Shown here piece after piece: positions 34,557 to 43,383 of a stretch of DNA of 64,000 nt. The notes under the pieces were generated by a model. That model was not told the origin of the DNA, searched no databases, and saw only the letters and a list, made by a program, of their open reading frames with translations. The position numbers were made by a program, and so were the translations under genes. Origin of the DNA: Roseimicrobium gellanilyticum (lineage in GTDB: Bacteria; Verrucomicrobiota; Verrucomicrobiia; Verrucomicrobiales; Verrucomicrobiaceae). Where the stretch lies: contig NZ_QNRR01000001.1 of NCBI RefSeq assembly GCF_003315205.1, forward strand, positions 868,001-932,000, in the 5' to 3' direction. Every line of letters starts with the position of its first letter. Positions within the stretch are counted from its first letter, which is position 1.

Positions 34557-34750
34557 GGCGGGGTGCTTTTTTGGCGGTAGTTGCATCGCAATCAGCCGTG
34601 CGACCGGTTGTGAAAATCCCGCAACCTGCATGGAGAAATCCGAAGGTGTGCAGTGATGCCAGGGGAACCGGAAAGAATGCTTCGGGCGATTCTTCCCAGA
34701 AGGCACGTGGGAACTCCCGTGTGCCATCCCCCACATCCCCCGAACATTTC

Positions 34751-35143
34751 ATGAAACTCTCTGAATTCCTGAGCCGAAATCTCAAACTGCTGAGTCCAGA
34801 AGACTCAGTGCAGACCGCGGGCAGCCAGATGCGCAAGCACGGTGCGTCCAATATGCCGGTGGCGTCCGAGCGTAAGCTGGTGGGCATGCTGGATCAGCCC
34901 AACCCCGATCTACAGGCCACCCGGTATGGACATGACCCGAAGAAGGTCACCGTCGGAGAAACCATGAGTGAGAACGCGGTATGCTGCCTCGAGGATCAGG
35001 ATCTTGCCTCCGCCCTCCGGGTAATGAATGACCACCACCTCGACTTTCTCCCAATCGTGGACAAGCAGCATTGTGTCTTGGGTGTGGTACACCGTGATGA
35101 ATTGGTGGAGCTGGCGGCCACGCAGGGTGACAGCGGCTTTTAG
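34751..35143 (+). CDS. CBS-pair domain protein
   Basis: A 130-residue soluble protein made of two CBS repeats: SRNLKLLSPEDSVQTAGSQ up to KLVGMLDQP, and VGETMSENAVCCLEDQDLA up to CVLGVVHRDELVEL. The DFLPIVDK strand is typical. Such stand-alone pairs bind adenine nucleotides. The first repeat is shortened and its end is replaced by ATRYGHDPKK. It is divergent from glgX. Confidence 0.85.
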   Translation: MKLSEFLSRNLKLLSPEDSVQTAGSQMRKHGASNMPVASERKLVGMLDQPNPDLQATRYGHDPKKVTVGETMSENAVCCLEDQDLASALRVMNDHHLDFLPIVDKQHCVLGVVHRDELVELAATQGDSGF

Positions 35144-35169
35144 CCTCCGCCCCGCTGAACGGGAGCGAG

Positions 35170-36939
35170 ATGCCACAGGCGGAAGCGTGCTCGGAAGGCC
35201 GCCAGTTTTGCCCAGACACGCGCAAACTATTCATGGCAAACGATCCACAAGGGAAGAAAATGTCCTTGATGCCTGCCACCACACTCTCTCTGCGGCCGTC
35301 CCACCTGAAGAGATACCATACGCTGGTCCGGTTGCTGGCCAAGTATGGCCTGAGCGATCTGGTAAAGAATGCGCCGCTGATTGACGATCCGCTGCCCCAG
35401 CACACGACTCCACTGGTACCTGCGAAGGCTACTGAGCTGGCCCGCGACCTGGAGACCATGGGGCCTGCATTCATCAAATTGGGCCAGCTCCTTTCCACGC
35501 GCGCGGACTTCATTGCCCCGGTCTATGCCGACGCACTCAGCCGCCTGCAGAATCAGGTGGAGCCATTTCCCTATGAGCAGGTCGAGGCCATTGTCAGCGT
35601 GGAGCTGGGAGTGCGTTTGTCGAAGGCGTTTGCGGATTTCGACCCGACGCCCATTGCTGCCGCATCTCTGGGGCAGGTGCATCGTGCTACTCTGAGAAGC
35701 GGGCAGTTGGTGGCCGTGAAGGTCCAGCGTCCCGGGGTGAGGGAGTCTATTGCCGAGGACCTTGAGGTCTTTGCTGAAGTGGCAGGTTTCCTGGATGCAC
35801 ACACAGAACTTGGACGTCGTTATGAGTTCAGCAAGATCATTGAGCAACTCCGCATCTCCTTGATTCATGAGCTCGACTACCGCCAGGAAGCGGAGAACTT
35901 GAAGCTGATGCGCAAGCAGCTTGAGGAATTTTCGATGATCGTGATCCCGGCACCGATTGAGCACTATACGTCCGGTCGGGTGCTCACCATGGAACACATC
36001 AGCGGGCAGAAGGTGACTTCACTGAGTGGACTGGCGCAGATGGAACTGGATGGCCCTGCCCTGGCCGAGGAAGTCTTCCGTGCGTATTTGCACCAGATTC
36101 TGAATGTGGGCCTGTTCCATGCCGATCCCCATCCCGGAAATGTGTTTGTCACCACGGATCACAAGATTGCTCTGTTGGATCTTGGGATGGTGGCGCGCAT
36201 TGGCCCGCAGATGCAGGATCATTTGATCAAGCTCCTGCTGGCCATCAGCGAGGGGCAGTCAGAACGCGCGGCGGAGGTTGCTGAGCGCATGGGAACTCCA
36301 AAGGATTCATTCAAGCCATCCGCGTTTCGTGAGCGGATCGGTGCCCTGGTGAGTGAGCAATACAGCTCAAACCTCAACCGTATCCTCGTGGGAAGAGTGG
36401 TGGTGCAGGTGGCTCAAATCTCTGCGGAGACGGGATTGAGCGTGCCCGGTGAGCTGACCATGCTGGGCAAGACACTGCTGAACCTCGACCGCGTGGGCTT
36501 GGCGCTGTGGCCGGAGTTCAGTCCCAATGAATCCATCCGTCGTAACGTAGCGGACATCATGCACCGCAAAACATTGCAGAGTCTCTCGCCCGCGAATCTC
36601 CTCGGCACCGCGATGGAAGCGAAAGAACTGCTGGAACGGCTGCCCGCGCGGATAAATGCAATTCTTACGCATCTTGCTGAGAACCGTCTACGAGTGGATC
36701 TGAGAGCGGTGGACGAGGGGGAGTTTATTTCCGGTCTCCAAAAAATCGCCAACCGTATCACCCAGGGACTTATCTTCGCTGGCCTGACCGTGAGTGCAGC
36801 GTTGATGATGAGAGTGGATACCGGCTTCAAGATCTTTGGCTACTCTGGTCTGGCATTCTTGTTCTTCATCATCGCGGCCATTGGCGCCATGTGGGTAGCC
36901 ATCGAGATTATGCTGCACGATCGAAGACCCAAGAAGTAG
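35170..36939 (+). CDS. ubiB: UbiB/AarF/ABC1 atypical kinase-like protein
   Basis: A 589-residue membrane-associated ATPase of the UbiB family, needed for quinone biosynthesis or lipid handling. All family motifs are present: GPAFIKLGQLLSTRADFI (KxGQ), AASLGQVHRATL (A-rich loop), VAVKVQRPGV, FHADPHPGNVF and ALLDLGMVARIG. The C-terminus has two helices (LIFAGLTVSAALMMR and LFFIIAAIGAMWVAIEI). The ATG at 35170 has a GGGAG close by. An ATG at 35233 also precedes the domain. Confidence 0.93.
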   Translation: MPQAEACSEGRQFCPDTRKLFMANDPQGKKMSLMPATTLSLRPSHLKRYHTLVRLLAKYGLSDLVKNAPLIDDPLPQHTTPLVPAKATELARDLETMGPAFIKLGQLLSTRADFIAPVYADALSRLQNQVEPFPYEQVEAIVSVELGVRLSKAFADFDPTPIAAASLGQVHRATLRSGQLVAVKVQRPGVRESIAEDLEVFAEVAGFLDAHTELGRRYEFSKIIEQLRISLIHELDYRQEAENLKLMRKQLEEFSMIVIPAPIEHYTSGRVLTMEHISGQKVTSLSGLAQMELDGPALAEEVFRAYLHQILNVGLFHADPHPGNVFVTTDHKIALLDLGMVARIGPQMQDHLIKLLLAISEGQSERAAEVAERMGTPKDSFKPSAFRERIGALVSEQYSSNLNRILVGRVVVQVAQISAETGLSVPGELTMLGKTLLNLDRVGLALWPEFSPNESIRRNVADIMHRKTLQSLSPANLLGTAMEAKELLERLPARINAILTHLAENRLRVDLRAVDEGEFISGLQKIANRITQGLIFAGLTVSAALMMRVDTGFKIFGYSGLAFLFFIIAAIGAMWVAIEIMLHDRRPKK

Positions 36940-37056
36940 CTGGCTGCGGTGGGTGGCTGGTTCAATCCTGACTCGAAATTGCAGGCCTGGATTCCCCGCG
37001 TTGAGCATTGGAAATGCTCTTACAACCACGGCCTCCAGCAACTGCGTATCGATATC

Positions 37057-37530
37057 ATGCTCCCGCCTGGTATGACTGCTTCTTCGCCATCGACTGCCGC
37101 TGCGCCGACACCTTCCCGCCCGCCTGTAACCGGCCGTGCGTGCCGCATTGGCGTGGCGGATGACCACTCCATCATGCGCGCAGTCTATCGCACCTTGCTG
37201 GAGGATGAACCGAAATTCGAACTCGCCTGGAGTGCTGCCACTCTGGATGAAGCGCGCAAACAGATGGAGAAAGACAGGCCGGATCTGCTGATTGTGGATA
37301 TCAACATGCCGGATGGCGACGGCCTCGACTTCGTCCGTGAAACGTTGCCCAAAGCGCCATCCCTGCGTGTGCTGGTGATATCCGCACATGAAGAGCGCGA
37401 GTACCCTGAAATGGCGCGGGACTGCGGCGCACATGGATTCCTGTGCAAGAACAGCACCCCCACCGATGTGCTGGCAGCGCTGGATTTGCTGCGAAGAGGT
37501 GAGTATTCATTTGGGAACTCCTGCTCCTAG
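37057..37530 (+). CDS. stand-alone response-regulator receiver (REC) protein
   Basis: A 157-residue protein. After a Ser/Thr/Pro-rich lead of about 25 residues comes one receiver domain: VADDHSIMRAVYRTLLED (acid pair), LLIVDINMPDGDG (phospho-acceptor Asp), VLVISAHEE (switch Ser) and FLCKNST (Lys). The sequence resembles NarL-type receivers, but it ends just after the domain and has no DNA-binding part, so it is a single-domain output or relay protein. It is followed by two more signalling genes. The start is uncertain (37057 or 37072). Confidence 0.82.
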   Translation: MLPPGMTASSPSTAAAPTPSRPPVTGRACRIGVADDHSIMRAVYRTLLEDEPKFELAWSAATLDEARKQMEKDRPDLLIVDINMPDGDGLDFVRETLPKAPSLRVLVISAHEEREYPEMARDCGAHGFLCKNSTPTDVLAALDLLRRGEYSFGNSCS

Positions 37531-37769
37531 AGGGAGAACTGGTGAACCCGCTGGCACGGACTCGGCGGGAAGGGGTGATGTATTTTTTTACGCGGCGTGG
37601 ATGAACGTCCCATCCGCCGCATGTTGATGCTGCGATAGTTGCATCACCGGGATGCAGATTCCGCCGGTCCACCTTCAGGTGCCCGCGTGCCGTCGTGTCT
37701 GCTTTCTAAATCCATCGTCGCTTGTCCCATGAGGGGCGGGCACGTACACTGGCACTCCCATTCTCAGAA

Positions 37770-38903
37770 ATGTCCCACTCCATCATTCCTCCCACACCGG
37801 CGCTTGTGCTGGTGGTGGATGACCAGCCAAGGAATCTGCAGATGCTGAAGGCCTCCTTGATGAGGGAGGGGTTCCGGGTGGTCGTGGCGGGATCGGGGGA
37901 GGAGGCGCTCGAGATGCTGGAGCGTCAACAGCCGGATCTGATGCTGCTGGATGTGATGATGCCGGGCATGGATGGCTTCGACGTGTGTGCGAAGGTGAAG
38001 TCCAATCCTGCGACACGGGATATCCCCGTCATTTTCCTCACGGGTGAGACCCAGCTCCAGTCGATAAAAAAAGGTTTCGAGGTCGGAGGTGTGGACTATG
38101 TGACCAAGCCCTTCAACCGACAGGAGATGGTGGCCCGTGTGAACACCCACGTAGAGCTTCGCAGGGCGCAGATACGCCACACGGCCACGCTGATGGAGCA
38201 GACGCGGCTCATCAACATCATCGCCCAGCACTGGCTCAAGCCCCTGCAGCGCCTCGTATTCCTCACGTCCCAGACGCGAAACATCTGCCGCTCCGGCACG
38301 AATGGAGGTGAGGCCAATGCAGGCGCTTTTGCCATGGAGGCGGAAGCCACAGCGGTGCAGATGCTCTCTTCGCTGGAGGACTTCCTTCACGAATCTCCCG
38401 GCATGATGACGAATGGCCGGAGCCAACCGGGCAGTATCACCACAGATGATCTCAAGGCCATCATTGAGAACTGGTATGTCACTGCCATCCGCCGGCAGCT
38501 CGACTTCCAGGTGATGACACCTCCCATACCTGTATCCATCGCTGCCAGCGCATTCACGGCCACGCAGATTCTCGATCCCATTCTCGCCAATGCCGTGAAG
38601 GCGGCGAGGGAGCAGGGACGGATCTCCGCACGCGTGCGCCACGTGGGTGGAGAGGTCGTGGTGGAGGTGGAGGATGACGGCCCCGGCTTCTCACGGGAGT
38701 ACCTCAAGCGTCCATTTCAGGCGAATGTGCGAGCCACCGGAGGTTCGCGGGAGCGGCAGCATCTGGGCATCGGTTTGGCGCTTGCCAAGCGGGCTGCGGA
38801 TCGCATTTCCGCCCAGCTTGAACTGGACAACCTCGGCACAGGCGGGGCATTGGTCCGGGTGACTTTCTCCACCGCAAGCCCGCGTTCCAAACAAAATGAC
38901 TGA
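37770..38903 (+). CDS. receiver - histidine-kinase-like protein
   Basis: A 377-residue protein with an N-terminal REC domain (LVVDDQPRNLQML, LLLDVMMPGMDGF with Asp61, then DYVTKPF), a helical dimerisation region and a HATPase. The putative His region is IAQHWLKPLQRL. The ATPase has DPILANAVKAA (N box), VEDDGPGFS (G1) and GIGLALAKR (G2). No DNA-binding part. It overlaps the next gene by 8 bp, so the pair is co-translated. An ATG at 37770 is preferred over an in-frame TTG at 37722. Confidence 0.85.
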   Translation: MSHSIIPPTPALVLVVDDQPRNLQMLKASLMREGFRVVVAGSGEEALEMLERQQPDLMLLDVMMPGMDGFDVCAKVKSNPATRDIPVIFLTGETQLQSIKKGFEVGGVDYVTKPFNRQEMVARVNTHVELRRAQIRHTATLMEQTRLINIIAQHWLKPLQRLVFLTSQTRNICRSGTNGGEANAGAFAMEAEATAVQMLSSLEDFLHESPGMMTNGRSQPGSITTDDLKAIIENWYVTAIRRQLDFQVMTPPIPVSIAASAFTATQILDPILANAVKAAREQGRISARVRHVGGEVVVEVEDDGPGFSREYLKRPFQANVRATGGSRERQHLGIGLALAKRAADRISAQLELDNLGTGGALVRVTFSTASPRSKQND

Positions 38904-39585
38904 CGCTCCCTCCACCACGGACCAAGGCGAGGCTGTGCCGCTGGCCGCCGTCATGGCCTTCCTGAAGCATCACCTGCACGATGTGCGGAACGATCTCAAT
39001 GCACTGAATCTGGAGGCCATGCTGCTGGATGTGTATGTGCCCGGTGGCGAAGGTGCCGAGTCTGTGCAGCGCATTCAGGAGATGCTCCACCATAGCGCTG
39101 CGCGACTGAGCTCGCTTTCCCGGAAGATCTCGGAGATTTCCCCGGGCCAGGAAACACTCGCTGCGCAATTCATCCTCACGAGCTGGCGCGATGAGTGGAA
39201 CTCCTCGGGCGCCTCGCCGGCGATCCTGTGGGAGGCCTCGCAGGTGCAGGCGAATGTGAAGGCGGACCCGGTGCATCTCGCGGAAGTTTTTCGCGAATGG
39301 CTTTCCAATGCGAAGCAATACGCCAGCACCAGTGCCTCGATATCGCTTGCCGAGAATGGCGAAGGTGAGGTCATCTTCCGTCTTAGCGAACCGAAGAGCG
39401 AGCCGGTGGATACGTCAGGATGGGGAGAGCGTCCCTTTGCCAAGCCAAGGCGTGGTTGCTACGGGCTTGGCCTCTGGCGCGTGCACAACCTCGTCCGCGC
39501 GAATCAAGGGTCGTGGAGCCAGCGCTACTCACCGGAAGAAAAAACTCTCGTCAGCGAGCTGCGCATGCCCGTGGCAAAGGTCTGA
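38896..39585 (+). CDS. small histidine kinase-like protein
   Basis: A 229-residue kinase-like protein. A His-box LKHHLHDVRNDLNAL with His28 and the HDxRN pattern lies near the start. It is followed by an ATPase half with REWLSNAKQYA (N box) and GLGLWRVHNLV (G2); the G1 box is poorly conserved. No sensor or membrane segment. It probably exchanges phosphate with the REC proteins upstream. Confidence 0.75.
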   Translation: MTDAPSTTDQGEAVPLAAVMAFLKHHLHDVRNDLNALNLEAMLLDVYVPGGEGAESVQRIQEMLHHSAARLSSLSRKISEISPGQETLAAQFILTSWRDEWNSSGASPAILWEASQVQANVKADPVHLAEVFREWLSNAKQYASTSASISLAENGEGEVIFRLSEPKSEPVDTSGWGERPFAKPRRGCYGLGLWRVHNLVRANQGSWSQRYSPEEKTLVSELRMPVAKV

Positions 39586-39649
39586 GTGGCGCGTGTGCAT
39601 GAGGTGAAGATGCCTCATGAGTCCCGACGATGTATCACTGTAAAAGAGA

Positions 39650-39672
39650 ACGGGAGCCACGATGGCTCCCGT
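39650..39672 (-). terminator. terminator after the sigma-factor gene
   Basis: A perfect 9-bp stem ACGGGAGCC / GGCTCCCGT with a 5-nt loop ACGAT, followed on the - strand by TTCTCTTTTA. It lies 32 bp beyond the sigma-gene stop. It may also serve the convergent kinase gene. Confidence 0.7.
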
Positions 39673-39704
39673 CCTTCTTCAAGCAACTGTGATGGGGGGA
39701 TCGA

Positions 39705-40292
39705 TCAGGCGGCTTCAGCCAGTTCCATCATGCGGCTCAGCTTCTTCACGCCAAGCTCGATGCGCGTCTTGATGGTACCAAGCGGCACCGAGAGGTGGGA
39801 GGCGATTTCACGCTGGCTGAGTCCGTCCACGAAGGTCAGCTTTACAGCAATGCCTTGGTTGGGTGGCAGCTCTTCAATCAGTTCGTTCAGTTCGTGCTGG
39901 CGGATCTCGCGATCCACCACATTCGGGCGATGCTCGGGAAGGTCGGCGGGGGCAGCCTTCTCGAAGCGGGTGGTGGCGGCCTGGTAGGCGAGCTTGCGAC
40001 GCACACGGTCAAGCGCGCGGCGGCGAGCCACGATGATGAGCCAGCCAAGGAGCTGCCCCTTCTCGGAGGAGAAGGAGGAGGCCTGCTGCCACAGTTGCAC
40101 GAAGACATCCTGGAGAACTTCTTCACCATCGGCTTCGTTGTCGAGCACGCGCATAATCACGCTGCGCAGCACCTGGCGGTGGCGGCGGTAGAGGATTTCA
40201 AGCGCTCTGGCGGACCGGTTCTGCGCGACTTCAACCATGAGGTCGGCATCGGAAGGTCCTTCGACAGGGGCGGGAATGGGGTTCTTTTTCAT
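39705..40292 (-). CDS. ECF-type RNA polymerase sigma factor
   Basis: A 195-residue sigma-70-family factor. Region 2 is ALEILYRRHRQVLRSVIMRV then GEEVLQDVFVQLWQQA and GWLIIVARRRALDRVRRK. Region 4 is LNELIEELPPNQGIAVKLTF with GLSQREIASHLSVPLGTIKTRIELGVKKL. No anti-sigma gene is next to it, so control is elsewhere or by the adjacent signalling genes. A longer start (ATG 40340) would add 16 residues. Confidence 0.93.
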   Translation of the reverse strand: MKKNPIPAPVEGPSDADLMVEVAQNRSARALEILYRRHRQVLRSVIMRVLDNEADGEEVLQDVFVQLWQQASSFSSEKGQLLGWLIIVARRRALDRVRRKLAYQAATTRFEKAAPADLPEHRPNVVDREIRQHELNELIEELPPNQGIAVKLTFVDGLSQREIASHLSVPLGTIKTRIELGVKKLSRMMELAEAA

Positions 40293-40518
40293 GAAGGTGA
40301 TGGTGCGTTGTTCAGAAATCCGGGACGTTTTGCTTGGCATCTCTAGTGCAGGGTTTGTGCCTTCGTGCCTGGCATAGTCTCAAGTCATTGGACAAGAGTG
40401 GATTATGAAAAGCGACCATTTGCCCGATGGCGTGCGATTCTGTGCAAAAAGTCTGACTTCCGAGAGGGTTCATGTGCAAAATGCACACTCCGGCACTGCT
40501 TGGCACACCCCACAAAAG

Positions 40519-40548
40519 AGCGCCGTGGGAGAGGCTCCTCACGGCGCT
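40519..40548 (-). terminator. terminator after the low-complexity protein gene
   Basis: A perfect 9-bp stem AGCGCCGTG / CACGGCGCT with a 12-nt loop. On the - strand it is followed by CTTTTGTG, a short T-run, 32 bp beyond the stop codon. Confidence 0.65.
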
Positions 40549-40579
40549 GTAAATGGTGGAAGACGAATGGTTTCTGGAA

Positions 40580-41800
40580 TTAACGCACGGCGCCGCCTCC
40601 GCCTGAGCTGGCCCCGCCACTGCTGCCAGAGGTGCCAGATCCACCGGAACTTCCACTGGTACTGCCGCCGGATGAAGAGGAGCCGCCACTTGTGGTGCTA
40701 CGCGCTCCCGTCGAGGAGGTACCCGTGGAACTGGTGCCACTGGTGGAAGTACCCGTGCCCGTGGTGGCGCGTGCGCCTGTAGCGCCCGAGCCGGTTCTCA
40801 CAGCATTGGGATTCGTTGTATTGCCTGAGGTCGAGGTAGAGGAGGCACTGGTGCCCGTGCCGGTAGTGCTTTGATTCGGCGTGGCTGTGGTGCCGCTGCT
40901 ATTCTGTTGATTTGGCGTCACGGGACGCGGGGTGGTGGTTCGTGCATTGGGGCCTGTGTTCGTGCCAGCACTGTTGAGCTGATTGGGCGTGGCGGTGCTG
41001 GATGCTCCGGTCGCATTGGGGTCAATGTTGGTACCACTCGCGGCACGCTGATTGGGTGTGGCCGTGTTCGTGGTTCCCGTCGTTGTAGTGCCAGTCGTGG
41101 ACTGCTGATTGGTGGCATTCTGCTGTTGGGTGGCCGTGGTCTGATTGTTTTGGGCAGGGGTGGTGGTCTGAGTCTGGCCATCAATAATCACCGTCGAGCC
41201 CAGGGGATCTACGAAGCCACTGTTGGTACCGCTTCCCCTCATGGAGGGAGTGGACCTTTTACCTCGCGTATCCGGAACTTGGGTAAAGGCATCGCTTCCG
41301 CTGGATTGTGTAGCGCTACTGCTGCCACTGGTCTGCGAGGATGAGCCGCTCGGAGCGAGACCCGAGCGGTTTTCGCCGGAGATGTTCGCTGCGGCGCGGG
41401 CGCGATCTGTGGTACTGAACAACGATGGATCGACGGGGACCATGCGTCCATCTGCGGTCATCATCTGGCCTGCGGGTATCAACCACGTCTGGCCATCGAA
41501 GCCAGTGACCATCCCGTTGGGTGCGATGCGAAGGACCTGCTCCTGTGTCACGCGCGTGAGTTCGCCATTCTTGACGACATACACATTGCCATCTCTCATG
41601 ACAAAACCGTTGGGGACAGGAGTGGCCACGGTTGCGGTGGCGGTCGTGGTGGCAGTTGCATCGACCGGAGGTGGTGGTGTTGCCGGCATCGGGGTACCGG
41701 GTGGGGGACTTTGCTGGAAGGGAAGAGCCTGGCCTTGGCTGAGCTGTGGCAGACCCAGGCAGGTGATTGCTGAAAGGACGAGCACTGGAATCGTTTTCAT
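40580..41800 (-). CDS. exported low-complexity (Thr/Ser/Gly/Asn) protein with DUF6799-like domain
   Basis: A 406-residue protein with a signal peptide (TIPVLVLSAITCLGLPQLSQG). Residues ~65-125 form a small beta domain (NGFVMRDGNVYVVKNGELTR, then NGMVTGFDGQTWLIPAGQMM) like the DUF6799 repeat. The remaining two thirds are low complexity: Thr/Gln/Asn stretches with repeated ATPNQ units, ending in a Gly/Ser tail. It is likely a secreted or cell-wall-exposed stalk-like protein. Confidence 0.7.
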   Translation of the reverse strand: MKTIPVLVLSAITCLGLPQLSQGQALPFQQSPPPGTPMPATPPPPVDATATTTATATVATPVPNGFVMRDGNVYVVKNGELTRVTQEQVLRIAPNGMVTGFDGQTWLIPAGQMMTADGRMVPVDPSLFSTTDRARAAANISGENRSGLAPSGSSSQTSGSSSATQSSGSDAFTQVPDTRGKRSTPSMRGSGTNSGFVDPLGSTVIIDGQTQTTTPAQNNQTTATQQQNATNQQSTTGTTTTGTTNTATPNQRAASGTNIDPNATGASSTATPNQLNSAGTNTGPNARTTTPRPVTPNQQNSSGTTATPNQSTTGTGTSASSTSTSGNTTNPNAVRTGSGATGARATTGTGTSTSGTSSTGTSSTGARSTTSGGSSSSGGSTSGSSGGSGTSGSSGGASSGGGGAVR

Positions 41801-42022
41801 GGGGGCAGGGATGAAGGCGGCAAGGCGCAATCACCTTGCGCCGTGCGGGGGTTGTGATTTCCTACCGGACGGGCACAATGCTCATCCCGGTGGCACGAAG
41901 GGAAATGTCCTTCGCACAGGGATCAATTCGCCCCACTACCGGTGAACGCGTTGGTTTTGCTCAAAAGCAACTTCCGCGAAGTCCTGCTCATGAATAATGC
42001 AATGCCGAGATGCAATTGCGGA

Positions 42023-43009
42023 CTACAGCTGGTTCGCAGAGCGTCCCTCCGACTCCAGATCACTGAGATTCTGCAATGTCACCGTCGCGATCTGTTCCAA
42101 TGCTTCCTTGGTGAAAAACGCCTGGTGACCGGTGAGAAGCACGTTGGGGAACGTGGTGAGTCGCATGAAGACATCATCCGGGATGATCTCGTGTGAATGA
42201 TCGCTGAAGAAGAGCTTGTCCTCCTCCTCGTAGACGTCCAGTGCAAGGCCGCCTAGAATGCCACTCTTCAGTGCTGCGATCACGGCAGCGGTATCGATAA
42301 GCGCACCTCGTCCCGTATTGATCAGCAGGAGTCCATGCTTCATGAGCGAGAGGCTTTCTGCGTTGACTAGGTGGCGCGTCTCAGCTGTGAGCGGGCAGTG
42401 AAGGCTGATCACATCACTCTGCGGCAACGCCTCATGAAAGGTCACGTAGGTGACGCCGAGCGCCTCCAGCTCTGGATTGCGATAGGCATCCACCGCGAGA
42501 ATCCGGCAGCCGATGCAGTGCATGATGCGGGCAAAGATGCTGCCAATCTTTCCTGTGCCGACCACGGTTACCGTTTTACCCACCAGGTCGAAGCCCATCA
42601 ATCCAGCGAGTTCAAAGTTACCCTCGCGTACGCGGTTGTACGCTTTGTGAATGCGGCGGTTCAGTGAGAAGAGCAGCGTTGCGGCGAACTCTGCCACGGC
42701 GTGAGGTGAGTAGGCCGGCACACGAACGACGGCGATGCCGCGCTCGCGCGCCCGTGCGATATCCACGTTGTTGTAACCGGCACAGCGCAGTGCAATTGCC
42801 TTCACTCCCAGGTCCGCAAGCGTGTCCACGACCGTGCCGTTCACGAGGTCATTGACAAAAACGCAGACCGCATCGTAGCCCTTCGCCAGGCTGGCGGTGG
42901 TTTCATCGAGCCGCGCCGGGAGGAATCGCAACTTGTGTGCTGCCCCGCCGTTGGCGGCATTCAGGAATTCCTCATCATAGCTTTTGCTGCTGAACACGAC
43001 CGTCTTCAT
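42023..43009 (-). CDS. ldhA: D-lactate dehydrogenase (D-2-hydroxyacid dehydrogenase family)
   Basis: A 328-residue NAD-dependent enzyme reducing pyruvate to D-lactate. Features: LRCAGYNNVDI (substrate Arg), VVGTGKIGSIFARI (nucleotide-binding Gly-rich loop), HCPLTAETRHLVN, INTGRGALIDT and the late GHQAFFTKEAL carrying the catalytic His. Length and motifs fit LdhA rather than phosphoglycerate dehydrogenase. It lies next to the nitrogen island but shows no link to it. Confidence 0.92.
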   Translation of the reverse strand: MKTVVFSSKSYDEEFLNAANGGAAHKLRFLPARLDETTASLAKGYDAVCVFVNDLVNGTVVDTLADLGVKAIALRCAGYNNVDIARARERGIAVVRVPAYSPHAVAEFAATLLFSLNRRIHKAYNRVREGNFELAGLMGFDLVGKTVTVVGTGKIGSIFARIMHCIGCRILAVDAYRNPELEALGVTYVTFHEALPQSDVISLHCPLTAETRHLVNAESLSLMKHGLLLINTGRGALIDTAAVIAALKSGILGGLALDVYEEEDKLFFSDHSHEIIPDDVFMRLTTFPNVLLTGHQAFFTKEALEQIATVTLQNLSDLESEGRSANQL

Positions 43010-43254
43010 GGCGGCATGATAGAGGCTGGTGCGCCGCAGGCGAGGAACATTTGGGCCAGACGAATGGGACCTTTGGGCAATCGCGAACCCATGAATCCCG
43101 GTTCACGCAGGTCCTGAAAATGTCACGGGTTGGTTTCGTTGTGAATTTACATCGAATAACTGCGGGGCGTTTCGTGTTTTTGTGGAGAAAAATATAAAGA
43201 TACATTTTGGGTGCATGCATTGTTGCGACTGCGTGAGTCATACTGGCGCTTCGT

Positions 43255-43269
43255 GCCGGTAATACCGGC
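43255..43269. promoter_or_regulatory. inverted repeat GCCGGT-AAT-ACCGGC
   Basis: A perfect 6-bp inverted repeat with a 3-nt spacer lies 32 bp upstream of the sigma-54 -24 element. It is a candidate activator or repressor site; the binding protein is unknown. Confidence 0.45.
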
Positions 43270-43300
43270 CTTAAAATATTTCCTCAGCGGGCAACATCAG

Positions 43301-43317
43301 TTGGCACCGCTCATGCT
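43301..43317 (+). promoter_or_regulatory. sigma-54 (-24/-12) promoter
   Basis: The sequence TTGGCACCGCTCATGCT matches the sigma-54 consensus TTGGCAC-N5-TTGCW at all positions except one T to A. The spacing of GG and GC is exactly 10 bases. It predicts a transcript start near 43328, with a leader of about 56 nt before the beta-barrel gene. It supports nitrogen-dependent control of the urea-uptake module. There is no experimental evidence in the sequence. Confidence 0.7.
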
Positions 43318-43383
43318 TATCACCCGCTCCAAGCGGCTGGCACAGTCGTCACACGTGAACAACAACCAGAAAGGACTCAACGA

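Larger units (their letters stand above)
43010..43383. other. 374-bp intergenic region with promoter elements
   Basis: This region contains no plausible gene. It has an A/T-rich stretch (about 43141-43210) that could bend, a short inverted repeat at 43255-43269, a sigma-54 promoter at 43301-43317 and then a 66-nt leader. A half-site GGGTGCA near 43209-43215 resembles NtrC half-sites, but the partner half is poor. Confidence 0.6.

Noticed and set aside
37591-37622. Hairpin GCGGCG..GGATG / CATCCGCCGC as terminator of the REC gene
   Set aside because: The T-run precedes the stem on the + strand instead of following it, and the stem has a bulge; the role is unclear.
40580-41300. Short regularly spaced repeats that could suggest a CRISPR array
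   Set aside because: They are in-frame codon repeats (ATPNQ, Thr/Gly) of a coding sequence with variable spacing; no cas genes nearby.
43198-43215. NtrC binding site near 43209
   Set aside because: Only one half-site (GGGTGCA) fits; the other half deviates at most positions, so it is not called as a feature.
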